Below, piece after piece: positions 6,558 to 17,000 of a stretch of DNA of 64,000 nucleotides; positions within the stretch are counted from its first letter, which is position 1; the number at the start of each line of letters is the position of its first letter. The stretch spans positions 62,001 to 126,000 of the forward strand of contig CALFBH010000010.1 of NCBI GenBank assembly GCA_937951615.1, written 5' to 3'. Source of the DNA: an uncultured Saprospiraceae bacterium. GTDB lineage: Bacteria > Bacteroidota > Bacteroidia > Chitinophagales > Saprospiraceae. A program made the translations under genes and the position numbers. The notes beneath the pieces were generated by a model that made no database searches, was not told where the DNA came from, and worked only from the letters and a program-made list of their open reading frames with translations.

Positions 6558-9512
6558 ATGAAAAAATTTATCTTCTGTTTTTGTATTTTATTTTATTGTA
6601 TTGGAGTTTTATCAGCGCAAAGCGATTCTACTATTTTGGCTTTGGAGGATACTTTGCGGACGCAGACGGATAGTATGGACATTGCAAAGACGCTCTACGA
6701 TATGGGAAGGCGTTACTACAGATTAGGCGAGTATGATATTGCATTGAAAAGGTGTGAAAAAGCATTAAAAATTAGGATAGATAGTTTGGGAGAAGAGCAT
6801 CTTGATGTGGCGGAAATTTATCATAGTTTAGGTACAGCTTACCTCGTATTGAAAAAATATACTCAAGCATCTAGGGCGTATAAAAAAGCATTAGATATTA
6901 AGATAGATAGTTTGGGAGATAAGCACTCTCGTTTAAGTAACTCTTATAATAATTTATCTGTACTTCATAGACAGTTAGGTGATTATGAAGAAGCATTAAA
7001 AACAAATAAAAAAGCACTGGACATTCGTCTAAAAAACTATGGAGATAGTCCTTGTTTAGTAGCAGATACTTATAGCAATTTAGCAATCATACATGATGAG
7101 ATGGCTAATTATGAAGAAGCATTAAAAATAAATAAAAAAGCACTAGATATTCGTATAAAAAACTGTGGAGACAATCAATTAAATGTAGCAAAATCTTATA
7201 ATAATATTTCCATCATCTACACTAAATTAGGAAATTATGAAAAAGCATTAAACACAATTAAAAAGGCTTTGGATATTAAAGAAGACCTTTTAGGGGAAAA
7301 TCATCCTTCACTAGCAAATTCATATACTAATATTGCATCCTTATATGAAAAATTGGGTAACTACCCAAAAGCATTGAATCTTAATGAGAAAGCATTAAAA
7401 ATCAGGGTAGACAGTATAGGAGAGAACAGTGTTGATGCAGCAATGAGTTATTATAAAAAGGCTAAAATTTACCATGTTTTAGGAAAAAATACTGAGTCTT
7501 TAGAGCTAGTTAAAAAATCTTTAAAAATTAGAACAGAACATTTAGGGGAAGAGTACTTTGAAGTAGGGAGTTGCTATAGTCTTATATCAAATATTTATAG
7601 GAAATTGAAGAATTACGAGGAAGCTATTAAGTTCAATGAAAAAGCATCGGAAATCTGGATTAATACATCAGATGAACATCATTATCTAAGCTATGCTCAT
7701 TCTCACTTAGGAATTATTTATAATAAATTAGGTGAGCATCAAAAAGCACTAAAATTTAATGAAAAAGCATTGAAAATTCAAATAGATAAATTAGGCAAAA
7801 ACCATCCTGATGTGGCAACATCATACAGAAGCATAGCCAACACATACCAAGCCCTAAATAAGCACAAAACAGCCGATTCCATCTGGCACATCGTCATCAA
7901 CCAAAGCCTCAAACGCCTAAATGACACCTACCTTTTTCTACCAGACAATCAGCGTTTAGAGTATGCAAAAACCTTCAAAGAAGTCTATAGCAACTTTTAT
8001 TCATTTACAGCAAAGCATGGAAGTGAAGACACCAAAAAATTAGCCGCTTATCTGCTGCTCAATACCAAATCATTGGCATTGGACTATTCCATATCTGCCC
8101 GTGAGTTGATTAACAATATTGATAATAAGGAATTAAAAACCTTACATAATGAGTTGAAGGCTATCAATGAAAATATCTCACAGGCAGAACCCATGACAGA
8201 TGAAAAACGCAAGGAAAACAATTGGGATATAACAACTATGCGCGACCAACAGGAAGACCTGACCCGGCAACTCTTAAAAAATAAAACTTTAAAAGAAAAG
8301 TTATATAAAAAACCCATAACATGGGAAAACACCCAAGACCAACTGAAATCCGATGAAGTCCTCCTTGATTTTGTACGCTTTTATGAAGAAAGTGACAGTA
8401 CGTGGATGTATTATGCCATGCTGGCACGCAGGAATATGTCTGCTCCTGCGTTTATTCGCCTCACCGAACAGAAAGCTATCACTTCATTACTGAAAGCCAA
8501 TGAGAGAACTGGGCAGCCCAATTATATTCAAAATGACAAAGGTTTACAGGCACTCTATCAAAAAATCTGGCAACCTCTGATTCCTTATTTAGAAGATGTA
8601 AAAACGGTACATCTCTCGCCTTCGGGCTTATTGCATCGCATAAACTTTGAAGCCTTGCAAGATGAAAACGAAAAGTATCTCACTGAATATTTTAAGTTTC
8701 ATTACTACAACACTATGCGTGATTTTACACGGAAAGAGAAGACAAATTTCCTAAGTAAAATATTCAAAAGAATAAAGTATAAAATGGTTCTATTTGGAGA
8801 TATTGATTATGGTTCAACTGATGCCATTGCATCAACAGATACTCTTCGTGACGGAATTACTCCACTCCCTGAAACAGGTGAAGAAATAAAGGAAATAGGT
8901 AAAACTAATGAAAACAAAGGAGGTACGTCTATTTATATTACTGGTAGTGCTGCTACAGAAAAGACACTTAAACATCATACAGGAAACCGTTCGCCTCACA
9001 TTTTACATTTTGCTACGCATGGAAAATACCTGTCACTGCTTGACAATCTGGATAGCCTCGCTTCCCTAAAATTCCGCCTGCAAATCGCCGGAAATCCCCT
9101 TCAACGCTCTATGCTTCTACTTTCCAATGCCAATGCCGCCTGGACAACTAAAGAATATATTCTTCGTTCAGACAATGATGGTATCCTGACCGCTTATGAG
9201 GTCAGTCATTTGGATTTGAGTAATACTAAGTTGGTTGTTTTATCCGCCTGCAATACAGGGATTAGCGATATACATGACACAGAAGGGGTCATAGGTCTGC
9301 AACATGCTTTCAAACTCGCAGGCGCACAGCATGTCGTGGTCAGTCTATGGAAAGTCAATGATATAGCCACAAAAGATTTAATGATTCTATTTTATCAAAA
9401 TTTACTCAACAAAAAACAGGATACGGCTACTGCTTTACACAATGCAAAAGCAGAAATGCGGAATAAAGGTGCAAAGCCGCAGGACTGGGCAGGATTTATC
9501 CTAATAGAATAA
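6558..9512 (+). CDS. Secreted TPR-CHAT protein (caspase-like protease)
   Basis: This is a 984-residue protein with a signal peptide (MKKFIFCFCILFYCIGVLSA, cut before Q). About nine to ten kinesin-light-chain-type TPRs of roughly 42 residues fill residues 40-440 (recurring YNNLGNYEEALKxxKKALDI pattern). A helical linker runs to about 590, and a C-terminal CHAT domain carries the caspase-type dyad His821 (HFATHGK) and Cys898 (LSACNTGI). It ends with the usual CHAT tail DWAGFILIE. CHAT proteins are clan CD peptidases, usually cytoplasmic; the signal peptide here points to an extracytoplasmic role. The TPR half is visibly more AT-rich and self-similar than the CHAT half. It is divergent from the sigma/anti-sigma/HtrA operon, suggesting a joint signalling or conflict system. 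Confidence 0.92.
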   Translation: MKKFIFCFCILFYCIGVLSAQSDSTILALEDTLRTQTDSMDIAKTLYDMGRRYYRLGEYDIALKRCEKALKIRIDSLGEEHLDVAEIYHSLGTAYLVLKKYTQASRAYKKALDIKIDSLGDKHSRLSNSYNNLSVLHRQLGDYEEALKTNKKALDIRLKNYGDSPCLVADTYSNLAIIHDEMANYEEALKINKKALDIRIKNCGDNQLNVAKSYNNISIIYTKLGNYEKALNTIKKALDIKEDLLGENHPSLANSYTNIASLYEKLGNYPKALNLNEKALKIRVDSIGENSVDAAMSYYKKAKIYHVLGKNTESLELVKKSLKIRTEHLGEEYFEVGSCYSLISNIYRKLKNYEEAIKFNEKASEIWINTSDEHHYLSYAHSHLGIIYNKLGEHQKALKFNEKALKIQIDKLGKNHPDVATSYRSIANTYQALNKHKTADSIWHIVINQSLKRLNDTYLFLPDNQRLEYAKTFKEVYSNFYSFTAKHGSEDTKKLAAYLLLNTKSLALDYSISARELINNIDNKELKTLHNELKAINENISQAEPMTDEKRKENNWDITTMRDQQEDLTRQLLKNKTLKEKLYKKPITWENTQDQLKSDEVLLDFVRFYEESDSTWMYYAMLARRNMSAPAFIRLTEQKAITSLLKANERTGQPNYIQNDKGLQALYQKIWQPLIPYLEDVKTVHLSPSGLLHRINFEALQDENEKYLTEYFKFHYYNTMRDFTRKEKTNFLSKIFKRIKYKMVLFGDIDYGSTDAIASTDTLRDGITPLPETGEEIKEIGKTNENKGGTSIYITGSAATEKTLKHHTGNRSPHILHFATHGKYLSLLDNLDSLASLKFRLQIAGNPLQRSMLLLSNANAAWTTKEYILRSDNDGILTAYEVSHLDLSNTKLVVLSACNTGISDIHDTEGVIGLQHAFKLAGAQHVVVSLWKVNDIATKDLMILFYQNLLNKKQDTATALHNAKAEMRNKGAKPQDWAGFILIE

Positions 9513-9613
9513 CAAACGCAAACAAAAACAGGGACAGACCTTTCAATCTATCCCCATGCTGAGGGAGGACGTAAATCCAAATTCAAACGACAAATACAAA
9601 AGATCATTGAAAA

Positions 9614-12600
9614 CTAATTTCCATCAATCTCACTAGCCAAACAAGCAGTTGTCGTAAAACTAAAATAAGGTGACCAGCCGCCAAAAATGCCAGTTGTGCC
9701 ACATTGTTTTCTCACTCGGTATTGATAATTTGTACTTGCAGTCAGGTTCGGGAAATAGGCAAAATGGGTGGTAGAAAAATAACTGATGACTGCGCCTGTT
9801 GCCAGATTGGTCAGTTCAAATTCTTTATTATCATTTGGATGATTATTGCAATAGCCATAGGCATAATCACAGTACACACTCGCAGGTGTTTGGTCTATAT
9901 CAGCCAATGTGGGAACAGTCGGCACACAGCCACCTGCACATGGAATGGTCGTGAACGCAAAATAAGGTGACCAGCCGCCAAAAACGCCAGTTGTGCCACA
10001 TTGTTTTCTCACTCGGTATTGATAATTCGTGCTTTCAGTTAAGTTCGGAAAAAAAGCAAAATGGGTGGTAGAAAAATAACTCGTTACTGCGCCCGTTGCT
10101 AGATTGGTCAGCTCAAATTCTTTATTGTCATTTTGATGATTATTGCAATAACCGTAGGCATAATCGCAATACACACTTGCAGACGGCTGGTCTATATCAA
10201 CCAGCGTAGGAACAGTTGGGACACAGCCATTTCCTCCTCCACAGCCTTCAATATCAGCTATAAAATCCGCACCTGTTTCTGCACTAAATCCATTATTCAA
10301 ATGCACATAATTTGCAGCATCAAAAGTAATTTCAGCTCCTGACCGAACCGTTGAAGTAGATAAAATCCAATCGCTGACTTCAAAAACCTGTACATCACCA
10401 GCGTTGAAAATTGTGGTGATGGTTTCATCTATCTGGCAGTTTGTGTCGCTGGTTTTCAGGGTGACATTATACTCTTCTGTTTCGCCATATTGGTAGTTTT
10501 CGCACAGCCCGTTGAGTGGATACAAACTGAAAATGACCATCATTGTCGTATTTAATGAGCTTCCGCTTAATGTACCTGCGGGAACTAATTCTACCCCTGT
10601 ATTGATGCTGGTTTGCTGATTGACAATATACCGCAAATCACCGGGGTCGGAATAGCTGCCATCGGCGCCTAGATCCACATACACTCGCCACTCGCCGTCG
10701 TATTGTGTCGCGCTGGGAAAGCCGCCCTGACCATCTACGGTATAAGTTGTGCCTTCTATCAAATCTGTGGTGTAATTGCTAAAAAACTGATACCCGCCAT
10801 TATCGCCACTGACATTATTGATTTGGTTGATGTTGACCGAATTTAAAAATAAAAAACTCGTATCATCGCCTTCTGGGACACAGTCGGGCGATTCGCCAGC
10901 ATTCAGTTGTCCATTATCGGCTGTATTAATCACCAAATCAATGAGCGACAATTCATTATTGGTCACTTCTATTCTTATCCAGACATAGTAGACTTCATTA
11001 CAAAAAGTAGTGACCCGCACGCCGACAAAACCTGTCTGATTCAACCAGTCGGTATAAGTACCTGCATCATAAACCACCAACTCATTGGCCCCACCAAATG
11101 TCCCTCCTGTGATGGGCTGATAGACCTGGGAATTGAGCGATTCGCCACTTGTCAGGCGTTTTACCTTATAAGAACCATTGCCCGTCACCGCTGCTTCCAT
11201 TTGCAAACCCGACGCCGTGTACATATAAAACCCGCCCTGATAATTATAAAATCCAACATAATCATTGACCTGCGGTACATAGGCTGCTTCAAAATCGCCA
11301 TCCGTCAAAGTCTCGACAATGGGATAGCCGGAAGCTGTTGCAAAATCATTGGCTTGCAAGCCTGTTTCATTATCAATAAAATCAATTTTCAAACCTTTGA
11401 TAGAAGCTTCATTAAAGACCTGCGAAGTATTGCTGATGCCGTTGATGGCATTGGCATTGAAGTCTATACTGAAATTTGTAATGTCGGCCGCAGCATCGTG
11501 GTCGGCAGCATTGGTCAGCGTCATATTGAAACTGATGCTCGCCTGTGTGTTGTTGAGGTAAGTAATTTGTAAACCGCTTTGAATATTTGCTGGCAAGCCT
11601 GTTGTGGTAAATGAAGCCCCAATATTTGTAGAAAAAGAACAGCCTGCACAGTCGCGCAATTCTATCAGGCCAATTTCCTGTATCGTGCCAGGATTGCTGA
11701 AAGATTCGGTATAAACAAGCTGGTCGAGATATAATTTAGCATCACTATTATCTGGATTTGTTGCCATAAAAACGATGGGGTCAGTATCTGAAGTGACGGC
11801 AATATCGCGGTCGGCTGTACCGGCTGAAATGACCTGCAACATACGTGTTTTCTGGTCATTGGTAAACATGACTTCGCAGGCATAATCCATAAAATTAAAA
11901 ATATTATCGGGGCGATCATTGGAGGGATCAGTGCAGCTATTTGGCAAATTGGACGGGCAGGAAATACTGTTATAACCGAGGCAGTTGGGCGTGTCCGCAA
12001 TGAAATCATCACAATCGCAATAAGTCGGCGCAGGGTCGGCACAGCTTCCGGTAGTTGTAAAATCGCCCCAGGTATGCAGCAGTCCGAGCCAGTGACCAAT
12101 TTCGTGCGTCAAGATGTGCGGGCGATTATTGATATTATTTTCTCCTACATAATCGTAAGACATCACGATGCCATCCAGGTTTGGATAAGTTTCTGCCGTC
12201 CAGGGATATTGCGCATAACCGGAAGTCGCTACATTTGCCACAATCCAGACATTCATATAGCGCGAAGGATTCCATTGTATAATGTCTTTTAATGGAATTT
12301 GAAAACTGCTGCCATCATTGGAATAAAAAGAATTAGACCGTGTAATTCCGTCTGTCGGATTTCCATTTGGATCAATTTCTGCCAACTTAAATGTTATACC
12401 AATATCCGCCTGATCGGTATAAAAAGTCGGGTCAATCGTAGCGTTATATTCATCAGTATTTTGAGCCGTGAAATCGGCATTCACTTCTGAGAGGACATCT
12501 TCCAGAAACGCTTTGGTAAAATCAAAATTATTTTCGCAGGGCGTAATGAGGTGAAAAACGACAGGCACTTTGTCATCTATCAGTACATTTCCAGCCTTAT

Positions 12601-12799
12601 AGTTTTGTATTTTTTGATGAAATGCTTTCAAATTATCCGCAGATTTGGTTTGCAAATCGGGATAAGTTTCAAAAGCCATTTTGGTGGCTTGCTCTATTTC
12701 ACAATGAGGCGTATTGGTCGTTCCTGGAGCAGTTTGAGCATGGAGATTCATAGCGATTATAATAAATAATGCACTACATAGAGCGTTTAAGTATTTCAT
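9614..12799 (-). CDS. Secreted M43 (pappalysin-type) metalloprotease with FN3-like repeats
   Basis: This is a 1061-residue protein with a signal peptide (MKYLNALCSALFIIIAMNLHAQ). The zinc motif HEIGHWLGLLH lies near residue 230 and the Met-turn region (FNFMDYACEVMFT) about 75 residues later, diagnostic of metzincin family M43. Large beta-rich regions with GEVS-like segments follow. Next comes a module of the form SGAEITFDAANYVHLNNGFS...FIADIEGC, also seen at the end of the LRR proteins at 49.7-59.7 kb. Two FN3-like domains of 99 residues complete it and are almost identical to each other. No T9SS type A sorting domain is visible at the end (CLASEIDGN). Probably a secreted or surface protease acting on host or environmental protein. 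Confidence 0.9.
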   Translation of the reverse strand: MKYLNALCSALFIIIAMNLHAQTAPGTTNTPHCEIEQATKMAFETYPDLQTKSADNLKAFHQKIQNYKAGNVLIDDKVPVVFHLITPCENNFDFTKAFLEDVLSEVNADFTAQNTDEYNATIDPTFYTDQADIGITFKLAEIDPNGNPTDGITRSNSFYSNDGSSFQIPLKDIIQWNPSRYMNVWIVANVATSGYAQYPWTAETYPNLDGIVMSYDYVGENNINNRPHILTHEIGHWLGLLHTWGDFTTTGSCADPAPTYCDCDDFIADTPNCLGYNSISCPSNLPNSCTDPSNDRPDNIFNFMDYACEVMFTNDQKTRMLQVISAGTADRDIAVTSDTDPIVFMATNPDNSDAKLYLDQLVYTESFSNPGTIQEIGLIELRDCAGCSFSTNIGASFTTTGLPANIQSGLQITYLNNTQASISFNMTLTNAADHDAAADITNFSIDFNANAINGISNTSQVFNEASIKGLKIDFIDNETGLQANDFATASGYPIVETLTDGDFEAAYVPQVNDYVGFYNYQGGFYMYTASGLQMEAAVTGNGSYKVKRLTSGESLNSQVYQPITGGTFGGANELVVYDAGTYTDWLNQTGFVGVRVTTFCNEVYYVWIRIEVTNNELSLIDLVINTADNGQLNAGESPDCVPEGDDTSFLFLNSVNINQINNVSGDNGGYQFFSNYTTDLIEGTTYTVDGQGGFPSATQYDGEWRVYVDLGADGSYSDPGDLRYIVNQQTSINTGVELVPAGTLSGSSLNTTMMVIFSLYPLNGLCENYQYGETEEYNVTLKTSDTNCQIDETITTIFNAGDVQVFEVSDWILSTSTVRSGAEITFDAANYVHLNNGFSAETGADFIADIEGCGGGNGCVPTVPTLVDIDQPSASVYCDYAYGYCNNHQNDNKEFELTNLATGAVTSYFSTTHFAFFPNLTESTNYQYRVRKQCGTTGVFGGWSPYFAFTTIPCAGGCVPTVPTLADIDQTPASVYCDYAYGYCNNHPNDNKEFELTNLATGAVISYFSTTHFAYFPNLTASTNYQYRVRKQCGTTGIFGGWSPYFSFTTTACLASEIDGN
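9662..10237 (-). repeat. 297-bp tandem duplication encoding two FN3-like domains
   Basis: Two in-frame copies (about 9662-9958 and 9959-10237) lie in exact 297-bp (99-codon) register. Motifs such as VYCDYAYGYCNNH, STTHFA and YQYRVRKQCGTTG occur in both with only a few substitutions. This indicates a recent internal duplication or ongoing homogenisation. Confidence 0.85.
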
Positions 12800-12935
12800 G
12801 TTGTTTGGTTTAGTCAGATAATCATTGGTTTACCGTCATATTGTTTAAAGTTCGTTATTATAGTTTAATTTTTCAAATATTTTAAGACAAAATACAAATG
12901 CCAGAAGGATGTATAATGTATAAAACGTGTTCATT

Positions 12936-12990
12936 TTAGCCACGAATGCATGAATAATAATACGTGAGAGGTCCGCGCATTCGTGGCTAA
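12936..12990. repeat. Inverted repeat of TTAGCCACGAATGC type (possible mobile miniature repeat)
   Basis: A perfect 14-bp inverted repeat has arms at 12936-12949 and 12977-12990 and a 27-nt loop. It is followed on the plus strand by eight T. It lies between divergent genes, so a terminator role would need an upstream plus-strand transcript, and none is near. The CCACGAAT core resembles interspersed repeats that I recall from Bacteroidota genomes; copy number here cannot be tested. Confidence 0.6.
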
Positions 12991-13014
12991 TTTTTTTTAA
13001 CCTGCGCAATTTAT

Positions 13015-13022
13015 TATCTTTG
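13015..13022 (+). promoter_or_regulatory. Bacteroidota -7 promoter box TATCTTTG
   Basis: An exact match to TAnnTTTG lies 30 nt upstream of the ATG at 13053. A T-rich stretch sits where the -33 element should be, but without a clean TTG. Confidence 0.5.
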
Positions 13023-13052
13023 GAAACTTGATGTCGAAAATCATACAAACCT

Positions 13053-13700
13053 ATGCTCGATTGGATATATAATATACTGAAATTAGTGTTATTATTGGTA
13101 CTGCCTTTTATTTTATTGGTCAGAGGAGCAGTATTTTTTCATAGCCAATATACCTGGCTGCCAGGGATGTCGCTGATCGCAAGCGGGCTAGTTACTACGG
13201 TGCTTTTGTTTATTTATCTGAGTTTTATGTATGGACGGCTTACGGGTAAAATTGGTAGTGGGAATGTACTAAAACGACGATCTATTATTGCAGTTTTGCT
13301 GGTACTCGGTTATAGTATATATGGCTTGTTTTTTCTGTCAAATAGCAATGCAAAATCTGCTGAAGTGCGTAGTGAATTTACGAAGCTGCATCCGATAGTA
13401 CGGCTAAGTATTAGTACGGTATTGTTTTTAGATGGTGACCTGATTATTACAGATGCAAAACGCCAGCCAGAGGATTATAAAAAAATGGGCTTATCGACTA
13501 AAAAACGTTCTCTGCACTATAGACAAAGCAGTGGTTATGTACATGCAGTAGATATTCGGACCAATGGTCGTAGTGCAATGCGAAATACCTTATTGAAGTG
13601 GTATTTTAAATTGATGGGCTTGAATACCCTGCGGCATGTAGGTACGGGCGATCACTTGCATATTTCACTGAAAAGTCATGATAGTCCAGGGGCTATTTAG
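13053..13700 (+). CDS. Membrane-anchored M15-like (D-Ala-D-Ala peptidase / Hedgehog fold) protein
   Basis: This is a 215-residue protein. Three hydrophobic helices lie at about residues 5-25, 35-60 and 78-97. A C-terminal domain of about 110 residues carries the zinc-ligand pattern of peptidase family M15 and DUF882-type domains: His and Asp in YVHAVDIRT, then the HxH in GDHLHISL. Known family members cut peptidoglycan peptides, which fits an envelope location. The linkage to an N-terminal three-helix anchor is less usual. The gene stands alone between two secreted-protein genes and has a good -7 box. Function inferred from motifs only. Confidence 0.7.
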   Translation: MLDWIYNILKLVLLLVLPFILLVRGAVFFHSQYTWLPGMSLIASGLVTTVLLFIYLSFMYGRLTGKIGSGNVLKRRSIIAVLLVLGYSIYGLFFLSNSNAKSAEVRSEFTKLHPIVRLSISTVLFLDGDLIITDAKRQPEDYKKMGLSTKKRSLHYRQSSGYVHAVDIRTNGRSAMRNTLLKWYFKLMGLNTLRHVGTGDHLHISLKSHDSPGAI

Positions 13701-13718
13701 AGCGTGTTTATTAAGTTT

Positions 13719-13735
13719 ATTTTGCTTCGCAAAAT
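13719..13735. repeat. Short hairpin ATTTTGC-TTC-GCAAAAT, copy 1
   Basis: A 7-bp perfect stem with a 3-nt loop lies 19 nt after the stop codon of the 13053 gene. The same hairpin core recurs at 29731-29759, 41416-41436 and, in variant form, 61735-61751. It may be a terminator element or an interspersed repeat. Confidence 0.6.
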
Positions 13736-14028
13736 CCCCCCTTCTTTTTTTCTCTTATCCATATTCAAATAAGTCCTTCTTAAAATATGACCTTTTTTAG
13801 ACATTTTTCTTGACTTACATTACAGTAAAAACCCATAATTCCCTACTTTTGTCGCGATGTGATTACAAACTGTAACATATCACAAACCTTCCTGATCTCC
13901 AAATCATTCAAAAGGCTAATTTATTTCAGATATAATCTGAATGCAACCAATATGTGCATTGTATATATTGGATTAATAATTAATACGTAAACTTAAAACG
14001 AATAGCGAATTAGATACAAAGGACTCTT
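13736..14028 (+). promoter_or_regulatory. Upstream region of the large T9SS cargo gene
   Basis: This is AT-rich DNA without an ORF. A TACTTTTG box at 13844-13851 matches TAnnTTTG but would give a leader of about 175 nt. An AAAGGA Shine-Dalgarno-like sequence lies 8 nt before the ATG at 14029, unusually good for this window. Confidence 0.4.
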
Positions 14029-17000
14029 ATGAAGAAATTATTACTCTTACTATCTGCACTACTTTTATTTGCTGTTGTGCAAACAAATGCACAATCAGCA
14101 GAAAAAATTGTCCACCTCGATCCGATTGAAATTACAGGAACCTTGGTGAAAATTACTGAACCTTTAAGCGAATTTGTTGAGCCGCCCTTTGATGGCAACG
14201 TGGTGAAAGGTCCAAAAATTGGTTACCATCCCAAAGACTGGCCTTTGAATGAGCGAGTGAATCCCAATGCGCTCCCACAAGGCTGGGATCCGGCATGGCA
14301 GGAACGCTATCCTGATGCTGCTCCTCCGACTCGTGCTTTGTTACAAAACTATGAAGGTTTGACCTATAATGGCGTCAATCCACCAGATCCAGCTATGGAT
14401 GTCAGTGCAAACCATGCCATTCAGATGATTAATGGTCCAGGTGGAGCTTATTTTCAGATTTGGGACAGAGCGACTGGTGCTTCAGTTCAGGGACAAACTT
14501 ATTTCGACAGCTTTACAGGTATCGGCGGACTGGGTGATCCAATCGTCTTATATGACCAGCAGGCAGATCGCTGGATGATGAGTGAATTTTCTAATAACGG
14601 TAACTTACTCGTCGTTGCCATTTCCCAAACACCCAATCCACTCGGTAGCTGGTATGTCTATTCTTTTCAGGCAAATAATTTTCCGGATTATCCAAAATAT
14701 GGTATCTGGAATAATGCTTATGTCATAACAAGTAATGAATCCAGCCCAACTGTATACGCGCTGAACAGAACCAATATGCTCGGCGGTACAGCAGGTACAG
14801 CACAAATTTTCACTGTACCCAGTTATGGTACAATTGGTTTTCAGGCATTGACGCCTGTTGATTTTGATGGCAATACCGCAGCACCTGCTGGTACACCTGC
14901 TTATGTGATGCGCATGGCAGATGATGCCTGGAGTGGCGCAGTTCAAGATCAGTTGGAACTTTGGGAATTTGATATTGATTTTAATAACGCAGCTAATACT
15001 TCGCTGACGCAAGCTTTCACACTTCCAACTCAGCCTTTTGATACAGAATTATGTGGTTATACCTCTTTTTCCTGTATTCAGCAGCAAGGTTCAGGCACAC
15101 AGCTTGACCCGCTTCGTGAAGTGATTATGAATCGTGCGCATTATCGCAATTTTGGTTCACATGAAAGTATTGTTTGCTGCCATGCTACAGATGTAAGTGG
15201 CAATGACCGCGCAGGAGTGCGTTGGTACGAGTTGCGCAGAAATGGCGGCGGTGCTTGGTCTATTTATCAACAAGGAACTTACTCGCCAGATGACGAGAGT
15301 CGCTGGATGGCTTCTATTGCGATTAATGCCGATGGAAGTATTGGTTTGGCGTATAGCCGTTCTAGTAGCAATTCCTATCCTTCACTGGCTTATACCGGAC
15401 GTAGTGCCTGTGATCCACTGGGTGAAATGACGGAGCCAGAAACAACTATCGCAACCGGAACTGCTGCCAATAACAGCAATCGTTACGGCGATTATTCTTC
15501 TATGAGTGTTGATCCTACAGATGGCTCATTCTGGTTTACTGGAGAGTATAATCCTGCCAGCAACTGGTCCACTCGTATGGCACAATTTGACATTGCTTCT
15601 GCCTGCGCTCCTACCGTAGCATTTAGCGGTAATTCGGCAGATGTAGCTGAAGGAACAGCAGATGTAGAAAATGGCTGTCTGGATTACACGATTGTCAATG
15701 TGACACTTGGTTTGACAACAGAAGCTTCCATTGCACCATCTGTAGGCCTTTCTGTAGCTGGTGATGCTATTGAAGGTGTGGATTATGACATTATCGGGCC
15801 AATGTCTGCTACACTCACGCCAGCTAATTTGTCGCAGACTTTTATCATACAAATTTATAATGATGCCTATGTAGAAGGCAATGAAACACTGACGCTCAAC
15901 TATACGCTGAATACCAATGGAGGAAATGCCAATGCAGGTACTGCCAATCAGAGCTTCACAGTGACGATCCTTGATGATGATGTCGCACCAATTGATGCAG
16001 CAGGTATGGTTGCTAATTTATTTACAGAAGGATTTGGCGGCGGATTTGGCGGGTTTTCCACAACTAACCCTGCAGGTGGTACGAATGATCCATTTGCTGT
16101 GGGAACGGTAGCAGATGCTTCCACTGCAGCCTTTACAGTTCCTGCTTCTCCTACTGGCGGACAAATTGCCTGGATCAATGACGACGCCTGCGATTGTGAC
16201 CAGTCAGACGCCAAATTACTGACCCCGATTATTGATTTGACCAATGCTGTAGATGCTTCTTTGTCTTTCAATTATTATTTTGAAGGCAATACTTATCTGG
16301 GCATCATGGAAGATGCACAGGTAGAAATTTCTGTAAACGGCGGTGCTTTTGTGCAGGAGCAAACACTGCCAGGGGTAACAGCATGGACAAATGAAACGAT
16401 TCCACTAACTGCTTTTCTTGGAAACAGTATTCAAATTGCTTTCCGTTATAATGATGGCGGCGGCTGGTTGTATGGTATGGCAATAGATGATGTTAGTGTG
16501 GATGTGACTGGTTCTACTGACATTCAGACTTCTGTCAATTCTACGGTGTCTGATGAACAGTATTTGGGACCAAATGGAACTGTACATTATTACGATCCTA
16601 CTTCTGGCAATGTTATGCTGACGATTAGCAATACCAGTTCGCACGATTATGGTTGTACAACGGTAGAAGTAGATCGCCAGGGTACAAGTCCTACAGCTCT
16701 TGCTTATACCACAAATGATGCCAGCGATTTTTTACATTCCAAGACCTTCAAGGTTTCTCCGCAATTTGATAATCCATCTGGCGATTATGATGTAACGCTT
16801 TATTATAAAGAAGCAGAAGTTGCTGCCTGGGAAGCTATTACAGGCAATAATAGAAATGCTGCGGAAATCCATAAAGTGGCTGGTAATAATCATATTTACA
16901 ACGTGACTCCAGCGACATTCAGTGGATTTGCGTTAGAGTCTGTTCCAGCTAATCTGGCTGCTTTTAATTCGGATGTTACTTTTACGGGTTCATTCAATAG

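Noticed and set aside
10907..11572. 221-residue plus-strand ORF
   Set aside because: It is antisense inside the M43 protease gene, which has clear domains; the ORF is a reading-frame shadow.
12845..13048. 67-residue minus-strand ORF
   Set aside because: It spans the TTAGCCACGAATGC inverted repeat and the promoter of the 13053 gene; no coding pattern or homology signal.
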